The notes: a model not told the origin generated them from the sequence alone. Positions 54,141 to 62,682 are shown, counted from the stretch's first letter. The stretch: DNA of 64,000 bases from Pseudoluteimonas sp047602125 (GCA_047602125.1 JASGIB010000001.1:558001-622000), one strand, 5' to 3'. Numbers and translations are program-made.

Positions 54141-55817
54141 ATGAAAATCCCGGCCTCGTTTCGAATCGCCTTTCCTGCGATTTGCATCGGCGCGCTCGCC
54201 GGCTGCGCAAGCGCCGACGGCGCGCCCCCGCAACAAGCCAAGTCGCCGCAGGTCGCGGTGCCGCAGGTCCAGCATCCCGACGGCGAAAGCGCGCAGTGGT
54301 GGTTCCGCGCAGGCGCGGCGGAAGCGGCGTCGCGCGGCGCGATGCGCGGGCATGCGAAGAACCTGATCCTGTTCGTCGGCGACGGCATGAGCCTGACCAC
54401 GGTCGCGGCCGCGCGCATCCTCGAGGGACAACGGCAGGGCCAGAGCGGCGAGGAGCATCGGCTGGCGTGGGAAGACTTCCCCGACACCGCGCTCAGCCGC
54501 ACCTACAACACCGATTCGCAGACGCCGGATTCGGCCGGCACCATGTCGGCGATGGCCACCGGCGCGAAGACGCGGCTCGGCGTGCTGAGCATCGGCCAGC
54601 AGGCCGCGCGCAAGGACTGCAAGGCAGCGCTCGCCTCGCCGTTGCTGACGCTGTGGGAACTCGCCGCGTCGAGCGGCATGGCCACCGGCGTGGTGACGAC
54701 CGCGCGCGTGATCCACGCCACGCCGGGCGCGACCTTCGCCCATTCCGCCGATCGCGCCTGGGAAAACGACACGCAATTGCCCGCCGAGGCGCGCGAGGCC
54801 GGCTGCACCGACATCGCGCGGCAGATGGTGGAATCGCGGTTCGGCACCGGGCCCGACGTGCTGATGGGCGGTGGCCGCCGCGAATTCCTGCCGAAGACCA
54901 CGCGCGATCCCGAATACCCCGAACAGACCGGCAGCCGCGGCGACGGCCGCGATCTCGTCAGCGAATGGCAGGTGCGCCATCCCGGCGGCAGCTATGCGTG
55001 GAACACGGCGCAACTGCAATCCGCGAGCGATGGGCCATTGCTCGCCCTGTTCGAACCCGACCACATGCATTTCGAACATGAGCGTGCGCAGGACGGTGCC
55101 GGCGAACCCTCGCTCGCGGACATGACCAAAGCCGCGATTTCGCGCCTGTCGAAGAACCCGAACGGCTACGTCCTGCTGGTCGAAGGCGCGCGGATCGACA
55201 TGGCCAGCCACGCCGGCAACGCCTATCGCGCGCTCACCGAGACCATCGCCCTCAGCGACGCGGTGCGCGCCGCGACCGAAGCGACGTCCGCGGACGACAC
55301 GCTGATCCTGGTCACCGCCGATCATTCGCACACGCTCGCGTTCTCGGGTTACGGCCGACGCGGCAACCAGATCCTCGGCAAGGTGTATGGCGGCTCGCGC
55401 GAATCCATTGCGACGGTCGACCCGACCGCGCTCGCCCGCGATGCGAACGGGCTGCCGTACACGGTGCTGAACTACGCCAGCGGGCCGGGTTATCGCAGCA
55501 GCGCTGCTTCCGGCGATGCGCGCGCGACGGGGAATCGCCGGCCCGACCTGACCGACGTTGACACCGAGGATCCCGATTACCTGCAGGAAGCGATCTTCCC
55601 GCTCGATTCCGAAACGCATGGCGGCGACGATGTCGGCATCTGGGCGACCGGCCCCGGCAGCGACGCGGTGCGCGGCAGCGTGGAGGAGAACACGGTGTTC
55701 CACTTCCTGCTGCAGGCCAACCCGCGCATGCGCGCCGCGCTGTGCGCGAAGGGCGATTGCGAGAACGGCGTGCCGGTGGTGTTGTCGAAGCCGGGGGATT
55801 TCGAGTCGCGCCAGTAA
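54141..55817 (+). CDS. Alkaline phosphatase, lipoprotein form
   Basis: A 558-residue exported metal-dependent phosphatase. The lipobox LAGC puts a lipidated Cys at residue 22. Metal-site residues are visible: FVGDGMS (Asp81), the nucleophile motif DSAGT with Ser131, the GVVTTARVIHATPGATF block, the EGARIDMASHAGNA segment and TADHSHT near the C-terminal half. It hydrolyses phosphomonoesters at the outer or inner membrane. The nucleophile context DSAGT differs from E. coli PhoA DSAAS. It lies in one direction with the Nudix gene, 28 bases away. Confidence 0.93.
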   Translation: MKIPASFRIAFPAICIGALAGCASADGAPPQQAKSPQVAVPQVQHPDGESAQWWFRAGAAEAASRGAMRGHAKNLILFVGDGMSLTTVAAARILEGQRQGQSGEEHRLAWEDFPDTALSRTYNTDSQTPDSAGTMSAMATGAKTRLGVLSIGQQAARKDCKAALASPLLTLWELAASSGMATGVVTTARVIHATPGATFAHSADRAWENDTQLPAEAREAGCTDIARQMVESRFGTGPDVLMGGGRREFLPKTTRDPEYPEQTGSRGDGRDLVSEWQVRHPGGSYAWNTAQLQSASDGPLLALFEPDHMHFEHERAQDGAGEPSLADMTKAAISRLSKNPNGYVLLVEGARIDMASHAGNAYRALTETIALSDAVRAATEATSADDTLILVTADHSHTLAFSGYGRRGNQILGKVYGGSRESIATVDPTALARDANGLPYTVLNYASGPGYRSSAASGDARATGNRRPDLTDVDTEDPDYLQEAIFPLDSETHGGDDVGIWATGPGSDAVRGSVEENTVFHFLLQANPRMRAALCAKGDCENGVPVVLSKPGDFESRQ

Positions 55818-55840
55818 GGGCGGAACCGCGAGCCACAAGA

Positions 55841-56293
55841 TCAGAACGGCTTCGCCAGCACCAGATAAATCACGCCGACCAGCAGCAGCACCGGCAATTC
55901 GTTGAACCAGCGCAGCGCCGTCGCCGACGGCAACGCGCGGTCCTTTTCGACGCCCTTGAGCCAGCGCCCGGCAATGATGAAGTACGCCAGCAGCAACACG
56001 ACCAGCGCGAGCTTGGCGTGCAGCCAGCCTTCGGCTGCGAACATCTTCGGCAACGCGTTCGGGAACACGCGCCAGCCCTGCCACAGCGCCAGCCCGAACA
56101 GGAACGCCATGCCGAACATGTTGTGCCCGAAACGGTACAGGCGCTTGCCCATCAGCAGCAGCCGCGCGCGCACCGCCGGCTCGTCGCCGACCTCGGCCAG
56201 GTTGACGAGGATGCGCGGCAGGTAGAACACCGTCGCCATCCACGCGATCACGAACACCACGTGCGCGGTCTTGACCCAGACATAGGTGTGCAT
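55841..56293 (-). CDS. HemJ-like/CopD-family membrane protein
   Basis: A 150-residue protein with four hydrophobic helices. The first (MHTYVWVKTAHVVFVIAWMATVFYLPRI) holds a conserved His11 and the VIAWMA-FYLPRI pattern of the HemJ family (UPF0093), which oxidises protoporphyrinogen IX in haem synthesis; annotation as a CopD-type protein is the conservative alternative. An ATG two codons earlier overlaps the GGAGG site, so the ATG at 56293, with GGAGG at 6-base spacing, is preferred. Convergent with the alkaline phosphatase, divergent from the methyltransferase (36-base gap). Confidence 0.82.
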   Translation of the reverse strand: MHTYVWVKTAHVVFVIAWMATVFYLPRILVNLAEVGDEPAVRARLLLMGKRLYRFGHNMFGMAFLFGLALWQGWRVFPNALPKMFAAEGWLHAKLALVVLLLAYFIIAGRWLKGVEKDRALPSATALRWFNELPVLLLVGVIYLVLAKPF

Positions 56294-56329
56294 CGCCATC
56301 CTCCGTCGCCGACGCGATAGCATCGCACG

Positions 56330-56920
56330 ATGGCCAAGCACTACGACCGCGACTACTTCGACCGCTGGTACCGCCGTGGCGGCATCGGCGGGCGGCAACG
56401 CCTGGCGCGCAAGGTCGCGCTGGCGGTGGCCAATGCCGAATACATGCTCGAACGCCCGCTGCGGACCGTGCTCGACATCGGTTGCGGCGAAGGCGCATGG
56501 CGCGCGCCGCTGCTGGAACTGCGGCCGCAGGCGCGCTACCTCGGCTTCGATTCCAGCGAATACGCGGTATCGCGCTACGGGCGCAAGCGCAATGTCCATT
56601 TCGCCCGCTTCGGGGATTTCGCCGAACTGCGGCCCTGCCCGCCGGTGGACCTACTGGTGTGCAGCGACGTGCTGCACTACGTGCCCACGCGCGAACTCGA
56701 CCGCGGCCTGCCCGGCCTCGCCGACCTGTGCGGCGGCATCGCCTTCCTCGAGACCTTCACCCGCAAGGACGCGGCCAGCGGCGACGAAGACGGCTTCCTC
56801 GGCCGCAACGCGGCGTTCTACCGCGGGCGATTCGAGGCCCTGGGCTTTCGCCGGATCGGTGCGCACTGCTGGCTCTCGCCGCGGCTCGCCGACCATGCCA
56901 GCGAGCTGGAAATCGCCTGA
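56330..56920 (+). CDS. Class I SAM-dependent methyltransferase
   Basis: A 196-residue small-molecule or protein methyltransferase. The SAM motif I is VLDIGCGEGAWRAPLL (about 47-62), with an acidic loop YLGFDSSEYAV and motif IV VDLLVCSDVLHYV. No partner subunit is next to it. The acceptor is unknown. The start ATG is 36 bases from the divergent HemJ-like gene. Confidence 0.87.
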   Translation: MAKHYDRDYFDRWYRRGGIGGRQRLARKVALAVANAEYMLERPLRTVLDIGCGEGAWRAPLLELRPQARYLGFDSSEYAVSRYGRKRNVHFARFGDFAELRPCPPVDLLVCSDVLHYVPTRELDRGLPGLADLCGGIAFLETFTRKDAASGDEDGFLGRNAAFYRGRFEALGFRRIGAHCWLSPRLADHASELEIA

Positions 56921-57010
56921 ATCCCGGCTCGACCCGCCGATTTGCCGCGGCGATCACATGGCCGGGGGCCGGATCGGATATGCTGCGACGCAGCAACCCC
57001 GGGGATGCCC

Positions 57011-58306
57011 ATGCTGCTGTACCAGATGCACGAACTCGGCCGCGCCTGGATGGCGCCCTTCACCTACTGGGCCGAAAGCAACGCCCGCGTGTTCTCCGCC
57101 AGCGACAGCTGGTTGTCGGCGCTGCCCGGCGCCGCGCGCATCGCCGCCGGCAACGAGCTGCTGTACCGCATCGGCAAGGATTACGAGAAACCGGAATTCG
57201 GCATCCATGCCGTCCAGGTCGACGGCCGCGACGTGCCGGTGATCGAGAAGGTCGTCGTCGAGAAACCGTTCTGCCGGCTGCTGCGCTTCAAGCGCTACAC
57301 CGACGACGTGTCCAGCATCCGCGACATGAAGTCCGACCCGAGCGTGCTGCTGGTCGCGCCGCTGTCCGGCCACCACGCCACCCTGCTGCGCGACACCGTG
57401 CGCACGCTGCTGCCGGGGCACAAGGTCTACATCACCGACTGGGTCGACGCGCGCATGGTGCCGAAGGAATCCGGCACGTTCTCGCTCGACGACTACGTCG
57501 GCTACATCGAGGAATTCATCCGCGCCATCGGCGCAGACGGCCTGCACGTGATCAGCGTGTGCCAGCCGACCGTGCCGGTGCTGGCCGCGGTGTCGCTGAT
57601 GGCCGCGCGCGGCGAGGCGACGCCGCGTTCGCTGGTGATGATGGGCGGCCCGATCGACACCCGCGAATCGCCCACCGCAGTCAACAACCTCGCGGCGCAG
57701 AAGCCGCTGTGGTGGTTCGAACAGAACCTGGTCCACACCGTGCCGGCCGGCTTCCCCGGCCGCGGCCGCCGCGTCTATCCCGGCTTCCTGCAGCACATGG
57801 GCTTCATCGCCATGAACCCGGAACGGCATTTCATGTCGCACTGGGACTACTACCAGGACCTGGTCAAGGGCGACCTCGACGATGCCGACGCGCACCGTCG
57901 CTTCTACGACGAATACAACGCCGTGCTCGACATGCCGGCGCTGTATTACCTCGATACCGTGCGCACCGTCTTCCAGGAACACCTGCTTCCGCGAGGGCTG
58001 TGGGACGTTGCCGGCGAACGCGTCGATCCGTCGAAGATCCGCGGCACCGCGCTGTTCACCATCGAGGGCGAACTCGACGACATCTCCGGCCAGGGCCAGA
58101 CCCGTGCCGCGCACAAGCTCTGCACCGGCATCGCCGAACGCGACCGCCAGCACCTGACGGTGAAGGGCGCCGGCCATTACGGCATCTTCAGCGGCCGCCG
58201 CTGGCGCACCCAGGTCTACCCCCAGGTGCGCGACTTCATCGCCGCGCACGAAGGCGCGAAGAAGCCGGCGGCGAAATCGAAGAAACCGGCGAAGCGTTCG
58301 CGCTGA
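57011..58306 (+). CDS. phaZ: Intracellular polyhydroxyalkanoate depolymerase
   Basis: A 431-residue cytoplasmic enzyme that mobilises PHA granules. The N-terminus MLLYQMHELGRAWMAPFTYWA is typical of PhaZ, and the active-site cysteine motif CQPTVPVLAAVSL (Cys184) corresponds to the nucleophile of Ralstonia eutropha PhaZ1. The C-terminal catalytic His is likely in KGAGHYGIFSG. The tail is Lys/Ala-rich (EGAKKPAAKSKKPAKRSR), which may bind DNA or granules. A GGGGA site precedes the ATG at 57011; an ATG two codons earlier is possible. No phaC or phasin gene is in this window. Confidence 0.93.
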   Translation: MLLYQMHELGRAWMAPFTYWAESNARVFSASDSWLSALPGAARIAAGNELLYRIGKDYEKPEFGIHAVQVDGRDVPVIEKVVVEKPFCRLLRFKRYTDDVSSIRDMKSDPSVLLVAPLSGHHATLLRDTVRTLLPGHKVYITDWVDARMVPKESGTFSLDDYVGYIEEFIRAIGADGLHVISVCQPTVPVLAAVSLMAARGEATPRSLVMMGGPIDTRESPTAVNNLAAQKPLWWFEQNLVHTVPAGFPGRGRRVYPGFLQHMGFIAMNPERHFMSHWDYYQDLVKGDLDDADAHRRFYDEYNAVLDMPALYYLDTVRTVFQEHLLPRGLWDVAGERVDPSKIRGTALFTIEGELDDISGQGQTRAAHKLCTGIAERDRQHLTVKGAGHYGIFSGRRWRTQVYPQVRDFIAAHEGAKKPAAKSKKPAKRSR

Positions 58307-58313
58307 TCGAACC

Positions 58314-58342
58314 CCTTCTCCCCGCCGCAGGCAGGGAGAAGG
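58314..58342. terminator. Hairpin between converging phaZ and HAAS genes
   Basis: CCTTCTCCC pairs with GGGAGAAGG around an 11-base loop. It lies just past the phaZ stop and 9 bases before the HAAS stop. No T-run follows, so it is a 3' hairpin or a degenerate dispersed repeat with terminator-like function. Confidence 0.55.
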
Positions 58343-58350
58343 AGCAAGGC

Positions 58351-59259
58351 TCAGGCGTATTGCGCCGACTTCACCAGCAGGTGCTTGGCGAACAAGCCGT
58401 GCAGGCGGCCGATGCCGCGCGCCAGGTGCAGCGTACCGAAGAGCAGCAGCACGCCACCGACGAACAGCAGCGGCAGCTGCCACAATTCCAGGTAGGTCGT
58501 GACCTGCACGTCGTCGATCCACAGCCCGCCATGGCCCATGCCGATCCACGCCAGGATCGGCGAGGCGATGAAGGCCAGCGACACGCTCAGCAGCGTCACC
58601 GCGATGGTGAAGTAGGCGATGCCCAGCGGCATCAGCAGCAGGAAATAGAGTTGCGTCGACCAGGTGCGCGGATCCGTGAACATCGCGCCGATCCGCTGCA
58701 GCCACGGCTTGCCGCGTTCGGAATACAGTGGGCGCCGAGGCATGCGTTCGCCCAGCATCACCTCGACGATGCGGCCTTCGACCAGCGACAGCAGGCGCAC
58801 CGAACCGAAGTACAGGATCGCGAACGGGATGCCGATGATCAGCACCGCCAGGCCGGCGGACAGCGACACGCCGGTGACCACCCAGGTGAAGTAGAAGATG
58901 CCGGTGGCGAGCGACAGCAGCATGTAGAACAGCGCGCCGTAGGTGTACGGATCGGCGACCACGCCGAAGAACCGGCCGATCGGCGAACGCCGCGGCGCAG
59001 GCGCCGGTGCGCGCAGCGCGGTCTGCACCTTGGTTTCGGTATCGCGGTAGATGTCGGCGACTTCGTCCGGCGCGCCGTAGCTGCCGGCGACGGAGGCGAT
59101 CACTTCCGCTTCCGACTTGCCGGGGTTCTCGGCGAGTTCCGAACGCAGGTATTCCTCGGCGTCGTACAGCGCGTCCTGCACCAAAGCCGGATCGGCGCCG
59201 GCCAGCGCGTGCCGCAACTGCTCGAGGTAGGCGGGAATGGTGGTCGGCAGGCTGCTCAT
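58351..59259 (-). CDS. HAAS-domain membrane protein, putative sensor partner of PadR
   Basis: A 302-residue inner-membrane protein. The N-terminal cytoplasmic part (about 1-90, YLEQLRHALAGADPALVQDALYDAEEYLRSEL) is the HAAS helical signalling domain often fused or paired to PadR regulators, and the C-terminal half has about six membrane helices of the DUF1700/sensor type. It starts within the PadR stop codon (ATGA), so the two proteins are co-translated. Likely role: transmit an envelope or membrane signal that controls PadR activity, by analogy to similar pairs. Confidence 0.85.
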   Translation of the reverse strand: MSSLPTTIPAYLEQLRHALAGADPALVQDALYDAEEYLRSELAENPGKSEAEVIASVAGSYGAPDEVADIYRDTETKVQTALRAPAPAPRRSPIGRFFGVVADPYTYGALFYMLLSLATGIFYFTWVVTGVSLSAGLAVLIIGIPFAILYFGSVRLLSLVEGRIVEVMLGERMPRRPLYSERGKPWLQRIGAMFTDPRTWSTQLYFLLLMPLGIAYFTIAVTLLSVSLAFIASPILAWIGMGHGGLWIDDVQVTTYLELWQLPLLFVGGVLLLFGTLHLARGIGRLHGLFAKHLLVKSAQYA

Positions 59260-59612
59260 GCGGTCTTCCCCTTCAAGACGGTATCGACGGAATCGCGGGT
59301 GGCGCGCCAGGCGGCGCTCCAGTCGCCCAGCGCGGTGCGGCCGGCGGTGGTAATGCGGTAGTAGCGGCGCGGCGGACCGGACATCGACGGTTCGACGAAG
59401 CTTTCCAGCAAGCCGCTGCCCTCGAGGTTGCGCAGCACCGGATACAGCGCGCTCTGCTTGCCCGACAGCACGCCGTCGAGCGATTCCAGCCGCTTGGCGA
59501 TCTGGTAGCCGTACATCGGCTCGGTGGCGGCGGCGACCACCGCCAGCAGCGCCAGCGAGACCGTGCCGGCGCTCAATTCGCGCTGGAACTTGCGCAGCAG
59601 GGCTTCGTCCAT
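59256..59612 (-). CDS. PadR-family transcriptional regulator
   Basis: A 118-residue winged-helix repressor. The family signature MYGYQIAKRLESLDGVLSGKQSALYPVLRNLEGSGLLES and the following RRYYRITTAGRTAL winged segment are clear. A GGAGATCGC site precedes the ATG. An AT-rich region with an inverted CACTA/TAGTG repeat lies at 59641-59665, upstream of its start, and is a likely autoregulatory operator. With the HAAS protein it forms a small regulatory unit. Confidence 0.92.
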   Translation of the reverse strand: MDEALLRKFQRELSAGTVSLALLAVVAAATEPMYGYQIAKRLESLDGVLSGKQSALYPVLRNLEGSGLLESFVEPSMSGPPRRYYRITTAGRTALGDWSAAWRATRDSVDTVLKGKTA

Positions 59613-59640
59613 CGGGCGATCTCCACTATCCCGTAGCGAA

Positions 59641-59665
59641 CACTACTACTCAATTCGATATAGTG
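59641..59665. promoter_or_regulatory. Candidate PadR operator, inverted CACTA/TAGTG repeat
   Basis: CACTA and TAGTG form the ends of an inverted repeat with a 15-base AT-rich centre, about 30 bases upstream of the padR start. On the minus strand a TTGAGT box (-35-like) followed 17 bases later by GATAGT (-10-like) would place the operator over the promoter. PadR family operators are inverted repeats of this kind, but binding is not shown. It is the only AT-rich stretch in this part of the window. Confidence 0.5.
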
Positions 59666-59755
59666 AATATGCCAGTAGTCACCTTCACCCTCGTTTCCTC
59701 CCTGCAGGCGCAGGGTCGGGCCGTGGCATTCCCCCACGCCACAGGGAGCAAGCGC

Positions 59756-59941
59756 ATGAGTCGCGGCGACAAATCCGCCTACACCGACAAGCAGAAGCGC
59801 CAGGCCGAACACATCGAGCAAAGCGAGAAGAAATCCGGCCGGAGCAAGGAAGACGCCGAGCGCATCGCCTGGGCGACGGTCAACAAGCAGGACGGCGGCG
59901 GCAAGAAATCCGGTTCCGGCCGCAAGCACGCGTCGAAGTAG
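59756..59941 (+). CDS. Small basic protein of the KRQAEHI...WATVNK type
   Basis: A 61-residue very basic, hydrophilic protein: YTDKQKRQAEHIEQSEKKSGRSKEDAERIAWATVNKQDGGGKKSGSGRKHASK. This pattern is widespread in proteobacteria and often labelled plasmid stabilisation protein, a label I would not trust. A Gly/Lys-rich disordered tail may bind nucleic acid. An AGGGAG site precedes the ATG. It is followed after 57 bases by a cyclophilin gene. The function is unknown. Confidence 0.8.
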   Translation: MSRGDKSAYTDKQKRQAEHIEQSEKKSGRSKEDAERIAWATVNKQDGGGKKSGSGRKHASK

Positions 59942-59998
59942 CCGCCACCGCCGCGGGCTGCGGCTATGCTCGGGCATCGCTTCCGCCCGAGAACCGCC

Positions 59999-60931
59999 AT
60001 GCCCGCTGCGATCCCTTCGCTTGCACGCGTCCTGATCCTCGCCGCCCTCTTCCCAGCGCTCGCGTTCGCGCAGGAACCGGCGAAGAAGCCCTATCGTTCC
60101 GCCAAGGACATCATCGACGCCGCGCCGGCTTCGGCATGGCGCGATCTCGATCCGGCGAACACGCTGTACATGCAGTTGCCGGCCGGCCGCGTGGTGATCG
60201 AACTCGCGCCCGGCTTCGCGCCGCAGCACGTCGCTAACATCAAGGCGTTGGCGCAAGGCGGCTTCTGGGACGGCACCAGCATCTACCGTTCGCAGGACAA
60301 CTTCGTCGTGCAGTTCGGCGACGCGGATTCCGACGATCCAGCGAAGGCACGGCATTTCCCAGCGAACGCGAAGGACAAGCTCAGCGCCGAGTTCACCCGC
60401 AAGAGCGATGGCGTCGCGTTCGATCAACTTCCGGACAAGGACGGCTGGGCGCCGCAGGTCGGTTTCGCCGACGGTTTCCCGGTCGCGCGCGATCCGAAGA
60501 CACACACGATGTGGATGACACATTGCTACGGCATCGTCGGCGCGGGCCGCAACAACGATCCGGACAGCAGCACCGGCGCCGAACTCTACGTCGTCATTGG
60601 CCAGGCCCCGCGTGCGCTGGACCGCAACCTCACCCTCGTCGGGCGCGTGGTGAAGGGCATGGAATTGCTGAGCGCGATCCCGCGCGGCCCGGACCCGATG
60701 GGTTTCTACGAGAAACCCGAGCAACGCACGCCGATCATCTCGATCAAGCTCGCCAGCGACGTCCCCGCCGCGGAACGCACGCCGCTGCAGTTGCTGCGCA
60801 CGGATACGCAGGCGTTCCGCGACGCGACCGAGGCGCGCCGCAACCGCGTGGACGATTTCTACCAGATCGCCGCTGGGCACATCGACCTGTGCAACGTGCC
60901 GTTGCCGACGCGCGACCCGACGGTGAAATAG
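59999..60931 (+). CDS. Periplasmic cyclophilin-type peptidyl-prolyl isomerase
   Basis: A 310-residue exported protein with a signal peptide (residues 1-25, ending ALAFAQE). The cyclophilin barrel begins LYMQLPAGRVVIELAPGFAPQHVANIKALAQGGFWDGTSIYRSQDNFVVQFGD, with YRSQDNFVVQFGD resembling the active site region of bacterial cyclophilins, and continues to LYVVIGQAPRALDRNLTLVGRV. It is longer than PpiA (about 190), with an extra C-terminal helical segment. Catalytic activity is likely but not certain. It is followed after 7 bases by an AT-rich gene. Confidence 0.88.
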   Translation: MPAAIPSLARVLILAALFPALAFAQEPAKKPYRSAKDIIDAAPASAWRDLDPANTLYMQLPAGRVVIELAPGFAPQHVANIKALAQGGFWDGTSIYRSQDNFVVQFGDADSDDPAKARHFPANAKDKLSAEFTRKSDGVAFDQLPDKDGWAPQVGFADGFPVARDPKTHTMWMTHCYGIVGAGRNNDPDSSTGAELYVVIGQAPRALDRNLTLVGRVVKGMELLSAIPRGPDPMGFYEKPEQRTPIISIKLASDVPAAERTPLQLLRTDTQAFRDATEARRNRVDDFYQIAAGHIDLCNVPLPTRDPTVK

Positions 60932-60938
60932 GCCTTTG

Positions 60939-61292
60939 ATGCGAGTTCTGTTTAGCTTTGCATTGCTCGCGGCATTTTCATCTTCTGCCTGCAGAAAGGC
61001 GGAGACTTTAGCTCCGTGCGCCCCCGACTTTAATCCTGTCGGCTGGCCCCCTCCTCCCGCCCTTCCGCCTTCTAAACGGATGTACATCGGCAGAATCGAT
61101 ATCGCCTTTACAGTTGATCCGTCTGGCAGAGTTCTTGACCCGAAGATCGTGTCCTCCGACCTTCATTTCCAAGGAGGGAAGACGCTGCCTCAATCTCAAT
61201 ACGACAAAGTTTTATTGGCGTCGGTGCGAGAAATTCACTTTCCAAAGTCGGAATATGGCTGCTTGAAAGAAACGAGAGTGCGGATTAACTAA
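60939..61292 (+). CDS. AT-rich exported protein with TonB-C-like pattern
   Basis: A 117-residue exported protein: hydrophobic N-terminus ending SSAC (Cys18, weak lipobox), then CAPDFNPVGWPPPPALPPSKRMYIGRIDIAFTVDPSGRVLDPKIVSSDLHFQGG, and ending with REIHFPKSEYGCLKETRVRIN. The strand-turn pattern DIAFTVDPSGRVLDPKIV and the terminal IHFPKS resemble the C-terminal domain of TonB-like proteins; this is a weak match. Base composition is clearly AT-richer than the flanking cyclophilin and acidic-protein genes. A TTG directly before the ATG is also in frame. Function unknown. Confidence 0.7.
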   Translation: MRVLFSFALLAAFSSSACRKAETLAPCAPDFNPVGWPPPPALPPSKRMYIGRIDIAFTVDPSGRVLDPKIVSSDLHFQGGKTLPQSQYDKVLLASVREIHFPKSEYGCLKETRVRIN

Positions 61293-61315
61293 AGCAGTCC
61301 ACGCCGAACTCGTGG

Positions 61316-61386
61316 GCTGGGTTTTCAGACCCAGCGTCCCCGCGACATCAAAATCCGCGATGCTGGGCTGATGAAGCCAACCCAGC
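61316..61386. repeat. Paired GCTGGG/CCCAGC hairpin repeats (BIME-like)
   Basis: Two stems with the same arms occur close together: GCTGGGT/ACCCAGC at 61316-61335 and GCTGGG/CCCAGC at 61362-61386, separated by about 26 bases. They lie in the 169-base gap after the AT-rich gene. Paired palindromes of this kind are typical of mosaic REP elements. No T-run follows, so terminator function is uncertain. Confidence 0.75.
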
Positions 61387-61461
61387 GTACGCAAACCATC
61401 ACGCCGACTTCGCCTCGCCGGCGGCAACCTGCAATCCCCCCACAGCAAGAGGCACGCCAAG

Positions 61462-61758
61462 ATGCCCCGCGTCCGACTTCGCATCACCGGTTCAGACGAC
61501 GATGCCCGCGCGATCATGAACCTCCTGCAGAGCCTCGACGGCATCGAACACGTCGAGGAAGTCGCCGACCTCATGCCACGCATGGACGACGCCGACTCCA
61601 GCTCCGCCGGGCTCAGCGACGATGAAGGCCCGGGCACGCACGAAGTCGAAATCCTCGCCCCGAACGAATCCACCGCGCGCAAGGTGCGCGAAGCCGCCGA
61701 AGCGCTCGCCTTCGATCTCGACGCCGCGGTGGAATTCGAGGAAGGCGACGAGGACTGA
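61462..61758 (+). CDS. Small acidic protein, unknown function
   Basis: A 98-residue very acidic protein: a beta-alpha-beta-like start MPRVRLRITGSDDDARAIMNLLQSLDGIEHVEEVADL, an Asp/Ser-rich middle and a C-terminal EVEILAPNESTARKVREAAEALAFDLDAAVEFEEGDED. The alternating strand and helix pattern suggests an ACT- or ferredoxin-like fold; the family is not known to me. It converges with the DUF2785 gene, 3 bases apart. Confidence 0.75.
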   Translation: MPRVRLRITGSDDDARAIMNLLQSLDGIEHVEEVADLMPRMDDADSSSAGLSDDEGPGTHEVEILAPNESTARKVREAAEALAFDLDAAVEFEEGDED

Positions 61759-61761
61759 GGC

Positions 61762-62643
61762 TCAAGGCACGGCCTTGAGCGCGGCCGCGATCGCCGGTTC
61801 CAGCGCCGCGATCGCCGGATCCTGCGACTGGTCGGCGCCGACCCAGGCGGCCTGGAGGAACTGCACCATGTCGTGCCGGCGCGCGAGCCATGCCGCATCG
61901 CCGTAATCGGCTTGCGGTGGCCCGAGCTTCGACGGCAGCGCCGCGAACCACACCTTCCACGCTGCGTCGTCGATCAAACCGCGATGCGCCGCGTACAACA
62001 CCGGCCGCGCGAGGCGTTCGCCTTCGCCGAACACGTAGGCATGGCCGTCGGCGGCCATCACCTGCGAGGCGACCGCCGCGAGCAGGCGTTCGAGTTGCGC
62101 GCGATCCAGCGCCGGATTCAACGCGAGCTGCATCGACCAGTCCGCGCCATGCGCGACGCCGTGGCGCCAGCCGGAATGGTCGTCGTAACCGCGATAATCG
62201 CGCACGGATTCGAGGTAAACGGAAGCGCGTTCCACCATCGCCGCGCGTTCTTCGCCGGTCATCCACGGCGCGATGCGGTCGCTGCGCGCGACTTCCGACA
62301 GCACCAGCGCGGCGAACGGCTTGCGGAAGCCCTGCACATCGTCGCCGTCGAGGCGTGGGTACAGGCCATCGCGCAGCTTGCGCAGTTCGTTCGCATCGAA
62401 CGCGCCCGCGCGCATCCACGCGCTGAAGGCTTCGAACGCGATTCCATCGCGCAAGGCGGGATCGGGGTCGCCGAGGCAGTCGAGCAGGCCTTCGGCCAGG
62501 GCATTGCGCGAAGCCGCGTCCGCCATCGCGAACCCTGCGGCCTTCAAGGCCTGCAGCGAAGCGCGATCCTGCCCGGCCGGCGGACACGCGGCGAATGCGC
62601 ACGACCACGACAGCCACAACGCCGGCACGAGCAGGAGGCGCAT
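61762..62643 (-). CDS. Exported DUF2785 protein
   Basis: A 293-residue exported protein; the signal peptide ends SCAFAAC. The helical core (LRDGIAFEAFSAWMRAGAF and LRKLRDGLYPRLDGDDVQGFRKPFAALVLSEVAR) and the YRGYDDHSGWRHGVAHGADWSMQLALNPAL block fit my recollection of DUF2785 proteins, whose function is not known. Conserved Asp/His/Trp residues in that block (DDHSGWRHGVAH) hint at a metal or catalytic site. It stands alone between a small acidic gene and a gene remnant. Confidence 0.8.
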   Translation of the reverse strand: MRLLLVPALWLSWSCAFAACPPAGQDRASLQALKAAGFAMADAASRNALAEGLLDCLGDPDPALRDGIAFEAFSAWMRAGAFDANELRKLRDGLYPRLDGDDVQGFRKPFAALVLSEVARSDRIAPWMTGEERAAMVERASVYLESVRDYRGYDDHSGWRHGVAHGADWSMQLALNPALDRAQLERLLAAVASQVMAADGHAYVFGEGERLARPVLYAAHRGLIDDAAWKVWFAALPSKLGPPQADYGDAAWLARRHDMVQFLQAAWVGADQSQDPAIAALEPAIAAALKAVP

Positions 62644-62682
62644 CGCCTGTTCCCCGTCCACGGCATGCGCCGCGATGCGACC

